A model generated the notes under the pieces. The model did not search any database. It saw only the letters and a program-made list of their open reading frames with translations, and was not told the DNA's origin. This document shows, piece by piece, positions 1-6,075 of a DNA stretch of 11,045 nt. Location: NCBI GenBank assembly GCA_013349735.1, contig DUZC01000054.1, positions 1 through 11,045 of the forward strand. The letters run 5' to 3'. The position numbers and the translations under genes were made by a program. Source of the stretch: Rhodospirillaceae bacterium. Lineage in GTDB: Bacteria > Pseudomonadota > Alphaproteobacteria > Rhodospirillales > Magnetospirillaceae. Position 1 is the stretch's first letter, and each line of letters begins with the position of its first letter.

Positions 1-1186
1 CACTGCCGAAACTTCCCTGTTCGGCGGCGTTGCCAAGAGCCTTGGTGATGATCAGCGCTTTGGCGTTCGGGTTCGCCTGCTGCAGGCTCATTCGGAACAA
101 AAGGGCATGGCTGCGCGGGCTGCTCTGAGCCGGAAGGTTGTCCAGCGAGGCCGCCAATTCAGCGGGTGAAAAAGTGACCGACTGATAGAGGTCACGCAAC
201 GCCTCGCTGGACAAGGCGCCGGCTGCTTCGGCCCGCTCGGCGAGGGCCAGTTTTGCATCGGTGGCCGGTCCGGTGGCCATAGCCATGGCATGGAGCCAGC
301 TGGGGCTTTGCAGCGTGACGGGAATCGCGTCGGGCAGCGGCAATTTGGCCAGACGAACCATCGCCAGATCCAGCGGATTGCCCGGTGGCGGCGGGGCATG
401 ACCAGCGCCGATCCCGGCCAGGGAGTCAGCAGCCGCGAAAAAAGTCGGGTCCTCTATTTTCTGTTCCCGCAAAAGATCGACCCCAAGCCCGGCTTCGCGG
501 GTTTTGCCGGCGGCAAACTGGCAAAAGACCTGCAATTTGGCCGGAAAAGGATCATCGGCATTGGTCAGGCGCAGGGCCGTCCCCTGTTCACAGGCCAGAG
601 CCGCGTCGCCGGTCATCAAGGCGGTATCGATCTTTAGACTGCGCAAAGACGGGGTAATGGCGGGTGTCGGGACATTTTTCAGCAAGGCGGTCAGGTTCTC
701 AAGGTCGCCCAGGGCCCAAAGGCGGTCGCCGCGCAGTTTGATCAGCGGCTCTTCGCCGGGCTGCGCTGCCGGTACGGTGGCGGTGCTGAGCAAAAGGCGG
801 GTTTGCAGCAGACGCAGACTTGGCCAGGGTGACGGTCCCGGCAATAGGGTCAGGCTTTTGCGAATTGCGGCAAGACTGCTGCCGGCCCATAAATCCGGCG
901 GAAAGCCGCCATGCGCCGCATCCAAGAGGCCGCTGGAACTGGGGTCGACCGTTCCCAGCTCTTGAATCTGGATTTTTTCGCCACTGCCGGTGACGGCATC
1001 AGCGGCCCGGCCGGGCGCCGACGGTGGCAGCAGAGAGGTCGGCCCGGTCTGCGCCCAGGCTTGCGGCAAGCCATTCAGTCCGATCAGCAAGGCCAGCGAC
1101 AGCAGGGGCGGTCGAGCGCGCGCCAAAACCGCGATGGCGTCCTTACGGGCCGCCCGCCACTTCAATTTAATGGCGGAAATGGTCAT
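1..1186 (-). CDS. Exported protein of unknown function (3' end beyond the window)
   Basis: The minus strand is open without a stop from an ATG at 1186-1184 to the left edge, giving the first 395 residues. The N-terminus reads as a Sec signal peptide: a long basic n-region (K7, K9, R11, R14, K15, R23, R25), a hydrophobic core at about 28-40 (LLSLALLIGLNGL), and an AWA|Q cleavage site after residue 45, so the product should be periplasmic or envelope-associated. The mature part is rich in Ala, Leu and Pro, looks mostly helical, has a proline-rich stretch (APPPPGNP) near residue 260, and shows no catalytic motif I recognise. The start overlaps the stop of the upstream small gene by 20 bases, suggesting translational coupling. 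Similar large exported proteins beside aroK in Rhodospirillales are, from memory, sometimes labelled 'antifreeze glycopeptide' because of their Ala/Pro content; I do not endorse that function. The reading frame is strongly supported by signal peptide and length; function is unknown. Confidence 0.75.
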   Translation of the reverse strand, partial: MTISAIKLKWRAARKDAIAVLARARPPLLSLALLIGLNGLPQAWAQTGPTSLLPPSAPGRAADAVTGSGEKIQIQELGTVDPSSSGLLDAAHGGFPPDLWAGSSLAAIRKSLTLLPGPSPWPSLRLLQTRLLLSTATVPAAQPGEEPLIKLRGDRLWALGDLENLTALLKNVPTPAITPSLRSLKIDTALMTGDAALACEQGTALRLTNADDPFPAKLQVFCQFAAGKTREAGLGVDLLREQKIEDPTFFAAADSLAGIGAGHAPPPPGNPLDLAMVRLAKLPLPDAIPVTLQSPSWLHAMAMATGPATDAKLALAERAEAAGALSSEALRDLYQSVTFSPAELAASLDNLPAQSSPRSHALLFRMSLQQANPNAKALIITKALGNAAEQGSFGS

Positions 1187-1307
1187 CGGTGATGACTTTT
1201 TCAATTTTGGCCGAGGGGGCGGGAATATCCCACATCGCCAGGGCGGCGGCCCCGCCGATAACCACCAGAACCAACAGAACCAGCAGGACACGGAAGATGC
1301 TGCTCAT
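1167..1307 (-). CDS. Small single-pass membrane protein, 46 aa, unknown function
   Basis: This short ORF starts at ATG 1307-1305 and ends at TAA 1169-1167. Residues 1-6 are a short N-terminus (MSSIFR); residues 7-25 form an almost uninterrupted hydrophobic helix of Val, Leu, Ile, Gly and Ala; the tail is polar, running from WDIPAPSAKIEKV to a terminal DDHFRH. This suggests a membrane-anchored microprotein with a short soluble tail. The helix could also be an uncleaved signal sequence. An AAGAGG (revcomp of 1321-1326) lies upstream as a possible Shine-Dalgarno, though 13 bases is a long spacing. The stop lies inside the start region of the following exported-protein gene (20-base overlap), so the two are likely co-translated. 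The clean membrane-helix pattern and the tight coupling argue for a real gene despite its length. I do not recognise a family. Confidence 0.62.
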   Translation of the reverse strand: MSSIFRVLLVLLVLVVIGGAAALAMWDIPAPSAKIEKVITDDHFRH

Positions 1308-1321
1308 TGACTCGAAACATC

Positions 1322-1357
1322 CTCTTGCAAGAGAAACAAACAGCGATTTGCTGTTTG
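1322..1357. promoter_or_regulatory. Two adjacent inverted repeats upstream of the small membrane-protein gene
   Basis: A perfect 12-base palindrome CTCTTGCAAGAG lies at 1322-1333 and overlaps the likely ribosome binding site of the minus-strand gene. Next to it, CAAACAGC at 1337-1344 and GCTGTTTG at 1350-1357 form an 8-base-pair stem with a 5-base loop (GATTT). They may be an operator or 5' UTR structures; no regulator can be named. Confidence 0.35.
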
Positions 1358-1471
1358 CCAGACAAACCGGGACGCATATGGTACGGCAAATATGCTAAAG
1401 TGCGACCGCTGATACTTGGTACTCCAAATTTGTGCGCCAAGTCTCATAGAAAAATTCTTGGTGACGGGGCA

Positions 1472-1594
1472 ATGGCGGAGTGTGACCAATCTATCGGCGG
1501 CAAGGGCGGTGCCAAGCGCCCCCTTTTTCGCCTCTTAAAAGACCGACCGGCGGCCTGGCTTTTCAGACTTTTTGAGCGATCGGCAGAATCGTGA
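1472..1594 (+). other. Possible 40-codon leader ORF overlapping the aroK start (GTGA)
   Basis: ATG at 1472 opens a 40-residue frame (beginning MAECDQSIGGKGG, ending LFERSAES) whose TGA at 1592-1594 overlaps the aroK GTG in a GTGA arrangement. It is basic and resembles no family I know. It is listed because aroK has a GTG start and no evident Shine-Dalgarno, and termination of an upstream leader at the start codon would explain initiation. It could equally be chance: the frame stays open further upstream, to an ATG at 1307, without any added sign of coding. Confidence 0.2.
1504..1528 (+). terminator. Intrinsic-terminator-like hairpin with T-run in the aroK leader
   Basis: GGGCG at 1504-1508 pairs with CGCCC at 1517-1521 around an 8-base loop, followed by CCTTTTT (1522-1528). 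The stem is short but GC-only and the T-run is on the plus strand, about 60 bases before the aroK GTG. It could be an attenuator of the aro operon, the end of a short upstream RNA, or chance. Confidence 0.33.
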
Positions 1595-2145
1595 CTGCGT
1601 TTTGCCCGTCGCAAAAAGCCATTGTTTTTGTTGGTCTGATGGGGGCTGGCAAAAGCTGTGTCGGGCGCCGGGTCGCCGCGCGCCTCGGTCTTCCTTTTGT
1701 CGATGCCGATGCCGAGATCGAGTCGGCGGCCGGTCTGACCATCAGCGAAATCTTTGACCGCTATGGCGAACAGGCGTTTCGTGATGGCGAGCGGCGGGTG
1801 GTGGCGCGGTTGCTGGATAGCCCCGGTCTGGTGCTGGCCACCGGCGGGGGCGCCTATATTGATCCAAGAACCCGTGCCTTGATTGCCGAAAAAGGCATTT
1901 CCGTCTGGTTGCGCGCCAGTCTTGACCTGTTGGTCAAGCGAACGGCCGGGCGCGATCATCGGCCCTTATTGAAAACCGGGGATCCCAGAGTGATCCTGCA
2001 AAGGTTGATGGATCAACGCTATCCAGTTTACGGCCATGCCGACATCACTGTAGACTCGCAAGACCAGCCACCGGAAGTCACCGTCGATGCGGTCTTGCGG
2101 GCGCTGCAAGAGCATAAGTCCAAAACCGCTCCGCCGCTGACCTGA
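1591..2145 (+). CDS. aroK: Shikimate kinase
   Basis: This cytoplasmic enzyme phosphorylates shikimate with ATP to shikimate 3-phosphate, the fifth step of chorismate synthesis. At 184 residues it is a normal full-length enzyme. The Walker A loop GLMGAGKS is at residues 15-22, the Mg/shikimate-binding DAD at 38-40, FRDGE with shikimate-binding R64 at 63-67, the GGG substrate-binding turn at 85-87, and the LID-domain arginine in RPLL at R124. The start is a GTG at 1591; an in-frame TGA at 1573 rules out a longer form, and the distance from the start to the P-loop fits the family. No good Shine-Dalgarno precedes it. It leads the aroK-aroB-CNNM-DUF2889 gene train; aroB follows after 19 bases. The aroK-aroB pairing is conserved across Proteobacteria, supporting the assignment over other small P-loop kinases such as gluconokinase. 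Confidence 0.96.
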   Translation: MTAFCPSQKAIVFVGLMGAGKSCVGRRVAARLGLPFVDADAEIESAAGLTISEIFDRYGEQAFRDGERRVVARLLDSPGLVLATGGGAYIDPRTRALIAEKGISVWLRASLDLLVKRTAGRDHRPLLKTGDPRVILQRLMDQRYPVYGHADITVDSQDQPPEVTVDAVLRALQEHKSKTAPPLT

Positions 2146-2164
2146 GACCACGAGATTTCATCCC

Positions 2165-3289
2165 ATGATTTCCGCTATCCGCGTCCTTCTGGGCGATCGT
2201 TCCTATGATATTCATGTCGGTTCCTCGGTCTTGGCCCAGGCTGGCAAATTGCTGCGTCCGATCCTGTCCAGTGCCCGCGTCTTCGTGGTGACCGATGAAA
2301 ATGTCGAGCGCCTGCATCTGGCCACCCTGGTCCAATCTCTGGATGCCGCGGGCATCGAAAATCATGGTGTGGTTTTACCGGCCGGGGAACAAACCAAAAG
2401 CTTCGTTCATCTGGAAAGCCTGCTGAACGCCATGCTGGAGTCCGGATCGGAACGCCAGACGGCGGTGATCGCCTTTGGCGGCGGTGTGATCGGTGATCTT
2501 GCCGGCTTGGCCGCCAGTCTGCTGATGCGGGGCGTTCCTTTTATCCAGATTCCCACCACCCTGCTGGCCCAGGTGGACAGTTCGGTTGGGGGCAAGACCG
2601 GAATTAATACGGATTACGGCAAGAATCTGGTGGGCAGTTTCTATCAACCCCGGATCGTCCTGGCCGATATTGATGTGCTGCAGACCCTGCCCGAACGGGA
2701 TCTGCGCTCGGGTTATGCCGAGGTGGTCAAATACGGGCTGATTGATGATCCGGGTTTTTTCCTGTGGTTGGAAAGCCATGGCAAGGCCCTGCTGGCTGGG
2801 GATCCGCGCAAGCTGAAACATGCGGTGCTGACCAGCTGCGCCGCCAAGACCAGGGTGGTGGTGGCGGATGAGCGCGAACGGGGTCAGCGGGCCTTGTTAA
2901 ATCTGGGCCATACCTTCGGCCATGCCCTGGAAGCGGAAACCGGCTTTGATGACAGCCTGACCCATGGGGAAGCCGTGGCCATCGGTATGATCCTGGCCTT
3001 TACCTTATCCGTTGATCTTGGCCTTTGCCCGCCCGAGGATCTGCACAGGCTGCGTCGACATTTTGAAGCCTGCGCAATGAGGACATCCTTGCCTCCCAAG
3101 GCCGATGGATCCTGGCGGGCGGAAGCTTTGATGGCACATTTTGCCCGGGACAAGAAAGTCAAGGACGGGCAGACGACTTTTGTGTTGGTGCGGGGGATTG
3201 GCAAGGCCTTTCTCTCAAATGACGTGCCGGCTGACCGCCTGTTGGCGGTTCTGCAAGATGCCACCGGAGAGGCCGGTTCACAGCCATGA
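2165..3289 (+). CDS. aroB: 3-dehydroquinate synthase
   Basis: AroB converts DAHP to 3-dehydroquinate, the second shikimate-pathway step, using NAD+ and a divalent metal. The 374-residue product has the usual length and carries the NAD-binding GGGVIGDLAG at 105-114, the D138 and VGGKTGIN block at 138-148, and the three expected metal ligands: E186 in YAEVVKYG, H249 in LGHTFGHALE and H267 in LTHGEAVAIGM. The ATG lies 19 bases after the aroK stop; the upstream sequence is only weakly Shine-Dalgarno-like (ACGAG). Its TGA overlaps the next gene's ATG (ATGA at 3286-3289), so downstream translation is probably coupled. I see no missing catalytic residue and no frameshift. Confidence 0.97.
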   Translation: MISAIRVLLGDRSYDIHVGSSVLAQAGKLLRPILSSARVFVVTDENVERLHLATLVQSLDAAGIENHGVVLPAGEQTKSFVHLESLLNAMLESGSERQTAVIAFGGGVIGDLAGLAASLLMRGVPFIQIPTTLLAQVDSSVGGKTGINTDYGKNLVGSFYQPRIVLADIDVLQTLPERDLRSGYAEVVKYGLIDDPGFFLWLESHGKALLAGDPRKLKHAVLTSCAAKTRVVVADERERGQRALLNLGHTFGHALEAETGFDDSLTHGEAVAIGMILAFTLSVDLGLCPPEDLHRLRRHFEACAMRTSLPPKADGSWRAEALMAHFARDKKVKDGQTTFVLVRGIGKAFLSNDVPADRLLAVLQDATGEAGSQP

Positions 3290-4560
3290 TCATCGATTTG
3301 GCCCTGATTGCGGTTTTGCTGCTGCTGCTGTTTTTCTTCAGCAGTGCGGAAACCTCGCTGACCGTCGCTTCGCGGCCCCTGCTGCATCAGCTTGAGGTCG
3401 AGGGGGACCGTCGGGCCGGTCTGGTCAACCGGCTGCATGAACGGAAGGATCGGCTGCTTGGGTCGATTCTGCTGGGCAATACGCTGGTACAGATCCTGTC
3501 CTCGGCTCTGGCGACGTCGCTGGCCATTACCCTTTATGGCGAGTCGGGCATCGTTTACGGGACGGCCCTGATGACGGTGGTGGTTCTGGTTTTCTGCGAA
3601 ATTTTGCCGAAAACCATCGCGCTGCATCATGCCAATCACCTTGCCCTGACGCTGGCACCGCCCATGCGGGTGATGGTCTGGTGTCTGGGGCCGCTGATCC
3701 ATGGGGTCCAGTCTTTCGTCAATGGCTTGTTGCGGCTGATGGGGGTGGCCCTTCGGGCCGAGGCCGATCTCGACGATAATTTGGCCGAATTGCGGGGCGC
3801 CATCGACATTCATACGGTCGAAGAAGAGGTCCAGCATGAGCGCAAGATGCTGCGTTCGATTCTGGATCTGGGGGATGTCGAAGTCGGCGAGATCATGACC
3901 CATCGTAAGAATGTGGCGATGTTCGACGCCGCGCAGCCAATTTCGGCGGTGCTCGATTTTGCCACCACCAGTCCCTATACCCGGCTGCCCTTATGGCGTG
4001 ACGAACCGGACAATATCGTCGGCGTTTTGCACAGCAAAGCCTTGCTGCGCGCGGTCCGCGAACATGAGGGCCATCTTGAAACCATTGATGTGGTGAGTCT
4101 GGCCGCCAAACCCTGGTTCGTTCCTGATTCGACGTCCTTGCAAGATCAGCTTCAGGCCTTCCGCAAGCGTCGCGAACATTTTGCGCTGGTGGTCGATGAA
4201 TATGGCGCCCTGTTGGGCGTGGTGACCCTGGAAGATATCATTGAAGAAATCGTCGGAGAGATCTCGGACGAGCATGACGTAATGGTTTCGGGCGTGCGGC
4301 CGCAGTCTGATGGCACCTTTATCGTCAATGGCGAGGTCACCATCCGTGATCTAAATCGCGAGTTCGATTGGCGCTTGCCGGATGAAGATGCCGCCACGAT
4401 TGCCGGATTGCTGCTGCATGAGTCGCGGATGATCCCCGAAATCAATCAAGTTTTTCTTTTTTATGGTTTTCGTTTTGAAATTCTGCGGCGTGCCCGGAAC
4501 CAGATCACCCTGATCCGACTGACCCCGCCGAAATCAACAGATATCGAGGATGGGGCATGA
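3286..4560 (+). CDS. CNNM/DUF21 membrane protein with CBS pair and CorC_HlyC domain
   Basis: This 424-residue inner-membrane protein belongs to the CNNM/CorB-type family, linked to Mg2+ (or Co2+) transport and often annotated 'hemolysin'. Residues 1-150 hold the DUF21/CNNM domain with hydrophobic segments at about 4-22, 58-82, 88-108 and 117-150; family signatures include SSAETSL (19-25), LLGNT (62-66) and the EILPKT turn (105-110). A cytoplasmic CBS pair runs from about 200 (EIMTHR at 202-207) to about 325, with the second motif VVDEYGALLGVVTLEDIIEE from about 301. The C-terminal 340-417 is the CorC_HlyC domain (VNGEVTIRDLN, ATIAGLLL, YGFRFEI). It overlaps aroB by four bases (ATGA) and the DUF2889 gene the same way. 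The aroB-adjacent position is common in Alphaproteobacteria. The fold is clear; the ion and direction of transport cannot be read from sequence. Confidence 0.92.
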   Translation: MIIDLALIAVLLLLLFFFSSAETSLTVASRPLLHQLEVEGDRRAGLVNRLHERKDRLLGSILLGNTLVQILSSALATSLAITLYGESGIVYGTALMTVVVLVFCEILPKTIALHHANHLALTLAPPMRVMVWCLGPLIHGVQSFVNGLLRLMGVALRAEADLDDNLAELRGAIDIHTVEEEVQHERKMLRSILDLGDVEVGEIMTHRKNVAMFDAAQPISAVLDFATTSPYTRLPLWRDEPDNIVGVLHSKALLRAVREHEGHLETIDVVSLAAKPWFVPDSTSLQDQLQAFRKRREHFALVVDEYGALLGVVTLEDIIEEIVGEISDEHDVMVSGVRPQSDGTFIVNGEVTIRDLNREFDWRLPDEDAATIAGLLLHESRMIPEINQVFLFYGFRFEILRRARNQITLIRLTPPKSTDIEDGA

Positions 4561-5111
4561 CGCTTTCAGAGGGATCGGTACCGGTCGGTCGTCAATTGAT
4601 CCATGATCGCCGCGTCACCTGTCAGGGATTCTTGCGCGACGATGGCCTGTGGGACATCGAAGGACGGCTGGTCGACGTCAAAAGCTATGCCTTTCCCAAC
4701 CGGGACCGCGGTGGCGAAATTCCCGCCGGCCAGCCCATCCATGAAATGTTGATCAGACTGACCCTGGACGACCAGTATGTCATCCGTGCGGTTTTCGTCG
4801 AAACACTGCATGCCCCTTTTGCTCTCTGTGGCGATATCACCCCTAATTTTTCCCAATTGGTCGGGATCGCACTGGGGCCGGGTTTCCGCCGCGTGGTCAA
4901 TGAACGGTTCTCGGGGGTTCATGGCTGTACCCATCTGGTGGAAATGCTGGGGCCGATTGCCACCACGGCGTTTCAGACGATTGCGCCATTGCGCCAGCAG
5001 ATTTCCAGCGATGGGGAAAAGCCGCGGATTCTGGACAGCTGTCACGCGCTGGCTTCGGATGGGCCGATTGTGGCGCGGGAATGGCCGAAATTCAGCAGCC
5101 GCGCCAAATAA
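4557..5111 (+). CDS. DUF2889 family protein
   Basis: The 184-residue product matches my memory of the DUF2889 family: an N-terminal part beginning with DGLWDIEGRLVDVK, a central stretch of beta-like segments (IHEMLIRLTLDDQY), and the highly conserved VHGCTHLVEMLGP block with H122, C124 and H126, followed by ATTAFQTI. The Cys/His cluster could bind metal, but that is inference; the family's function is unknown. No signal peptide or membrane helix is seen, so it is probably cytoplasmic. A good Shine-Dalgarno (GAGG, 7 bases from the ATG) lies inside the end of the CNNM gene, and the four-base ATGA overlap marks it as the last gene of the aro transcript. It ends 7 bases from the convergent bolA-family stop, within an inverted repeat. 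Confidence 0.85.
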   Translation: MTLSEGSVPVGRQLIHDRRVTCQGFLRDDGLWDIEGRLVDVKSYAFPNRDRGGEIPAGQPIHEMLIRLTLDDQYVIRAVFVETLHAPFALCGDITPNFSQLVGIALGPGFRRVVNERFSGVHGCTHLVEMLGPIATTAFQTIAPLRQQISSDGEKPRILDSCHALASDGPIVAREWPKFSSRAK

Positions 5112-5131
5112 GCGGCGCTTATTGCGCGGCT
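5097..5131. terminator. Inverted repeat spanning two convergent stop codons (likely bidirectional terminator)
   Basis: AGCCGCGC (5097-5104) pairs with GCGCGGCT (5124-5131), and AATAAGCG (5107-5114) with CGCTTATT (5116-5123), leaving a two-base bulge (CA, 5105-5106) and a very tight tip. The TAA of the DUF2889 gene (5109-5111) and the TAA of the bolA-family gene (minus, 5121-5119) both sit inside the stem. There is no long T-run, so Rho-independent termination is not certain, but the symmetry suits a shared terminator or RNA 3'-end stabiliser. Confidence 0.5.
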
Positions 5132-5394
5132 TCCGCCGGGGTTCGGGTGGTCAGGGCCAAAGCGTGAATTTGTTGCCGCATTTCCTCGGCCAGCAGCGCA
5201 TAGACCAGGCGCTGCCGGGCCAGCAGCGATTTTCCGGCGAATTCGGCGGATATGATCTCAACCCGAAAATGGCTTTCCCCATCCGGTCTGGCACCGGCAT
5301 GACCTTGATGGCGATGGGATTCGTCGATCACCACCAGCCGTTCGGGGGCCAAGGCCGCGGTTAATTTCTCTTCAATAATGGTTTGCACCCGCAT
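5119..5394 (-). CDS. BolA family protein
   Basis: BolA proteins are small cytoplasmic KH-like-fold proteins that work with monothiol glutaredoxins in Fe-S cluster and iron homeostasis and, in some cases, as regulators of cell shape. The signature is plain: IDESHRHQGHAG (SHxHxGH at residues 26-32), SHFRVEIIS, FAGKSLLARQRLVY, and the C-terminal IHALAL with its conserved histidine. I chose the ATG at 5394-5392 (91 residues) because AAGGA lies 8 bases upstream and the family begins at about this point (MRVQTIIEEKL). A longer frame to ATG 5451 would add a basic, low-complexity 19 residues and nearly abut the divergent neighbour. It is transcribed away from the J-domain gene across a short gap and meets the aro transcript end to end. 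Whether it is BolA proper or a paralogue cannot be settled here. Confidence 0.9.
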   Translation of the reverse strand: MRVQTIIEEKLTAALAPERLVVIDESHRHQGHAGARPDGESHFRVEIISAEFAGKSLLARQRLVYALLAEEMRQQIHALALTTRTPAEAAQ

Positions 5395-5445
5395 TCCCTT
5401 GATCCTTTTTCTCTTGTCTGGGGTGTTGCCTCGATTTCGCCTTGC

Positions 5446-5458
5446 GCTCATAGTGAGC
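5446..5458. promoter_or_regulatory. Short inverted repeat at the J-domain gene ribosome binding site
   Basis: GCTCA-TAG-TGAGC is a 5-base-pair stem with a 3-base spacer in the 68-base gap between the divergent bolA-family and J-domain genes. Its right arm contains the GTGAG that probably serves as Shine-Dalgarno. Symmetry this short may be chance; an operator or translational control element is possible. Confidence 0.2.
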
Positions 5459-5462
5459 CATC

Positions 5463-6032
5463 ATGAGCGGATCTTCACGGAAATTCTGGCCGGGCGGCGC
5501 CAAGGAAGCCCCCGAAGCCGGTCGTCCCTGCGACCATCCCGGCTGCGCGGAACGGGGCGAATTCCGGGCGCCCAAATCCCGCGAGACGTTGCAGGATTAT
5601 TGGTGGTTCTGCCTCGAGCATGTGCGGGATTACAATTCCGCCTGGGATTATTATGCGGGGCTGGGTGCCGCCGAGATCGAAACGATGCTGCGGTTTGACA
5701 CCACCTGGCAGCGCCCGACCTGGCCGCTTGGCCGGATGCCGGGGGGCCGTCTGCGGCTTGACCCCGAACGGGTCCGCGATCCGTTCGGTCTGTTCGACGA
5801 GGAATTCTGGCAAGCCCCGCCGGCTGAACGGGCGCCGCCGGCCCCGCATCTCGAGGCGATGCGGGTCATGAATTTGCAGGAACCGCTCTCGCTGGATCTG
5901 CTCAGGGCCCGCTATCGGGAATTGTGCAAACGGCATCACCCGGACGCCAATGGCGGGGATAAAGCCGCCGAAGAACGGTTTAAACGCATCGGACAGGCTT
6001 ACAAAACCCTGATGGAAAGCTTAAGTTCCTAA
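5463..6032 (+). CDS. DnaJ (J-domain) family protein with N-terminal Cys/His motif
   Basis: The 189-residue protein has its J domain at the C-terminus (about 138-187): helix II YRELCKRHH, the diagnostic HPD at 159-161, then ERFKRIGQAYKTLM. It should stimulate DnaK ATPase, while the N-terminal region would choose the client. That region holds C23, H25, C28, C50 and H53 (CDHPGC, then FCLEH), a plausible but unproven metal site, plus an aromatic-rich block (DYWWF, YNSAWDYYAGLG). It lacks the Gly/Phe region and the CxxCxGxG zinc repeats of classical DnaJ, so it is not the housekeeping dnaJ. GTGAG precedes the ATG by 7 bases. It sits 43 bases upstream of cobS, likely in one transcript, an order I recall as conserved in many Alphaproteobacteria. 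Confidence 0.9.
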   Translation: MSGSSRKFWPGGAKEAPEAGRPCDHPGCAERGEFRAPKSRETLQDYWWFCLEHVRDYNSAWDYYAGLGAAEIETMLRFDTTWQRPTWPLGRMPGGRLRLDPERVRDPFGLFDEEFWQAPPAERAPPAPHLEAMRVMNLQEPLSLDLLRARYRELCKRHHPDANGGDKAAEERFKRIGQAYKTLMESLSS

Positions 6033-6075
6033 ATTGAAAAAAAGCGCCTGATTTGGCATTGGAAGTAGCAAATTC

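Noticed and set aside
1355..1382. Possible sigma-70 promoter TTGCCA-16-TATGGT
   Set aside because: Both hexamers deviate from consensus and the region holds other equally weak pairs, so I could not support a specific promoter.
1304..1489. 61-codon minus-strand ORF ending in an ATGA overlap with the small membrane-protein start
   Set aside because: Composition looks random (scattered Cys, Trp, His), with no Shine-Dalgarno or family resemblance; the overlap is probably chance.
1541..1575. Second possible hairpin (AAAAG ... CTTTT) just before aroK
   Set aside because: The outer arms pair but the interior has several mismatches and no consistent stem; not distinguishable from chance by eye.
1307..1594. 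95-codon plus-strand ORF across the aroK leader
   Set aside because: Its full length shows no domain, no recognisable start site and no typical coding composition. Only the short 3' part with the GTGA overlap was kept, as a low-confidence leader ORF.
1444..1959. 171-codon minus-strand ORF
   Set aside because: It is the antisense shadow of aroK and its leader; the aroK catalytic motifs on the other strand are decisive.
2884..3903. 339-codon minus-strand ORF
   Set aside because: It spans the aroB / CNNM junction in antisense and is rich in Gln, His, Pro and Arg as GC-rich shadows are; both sense genes are certain.
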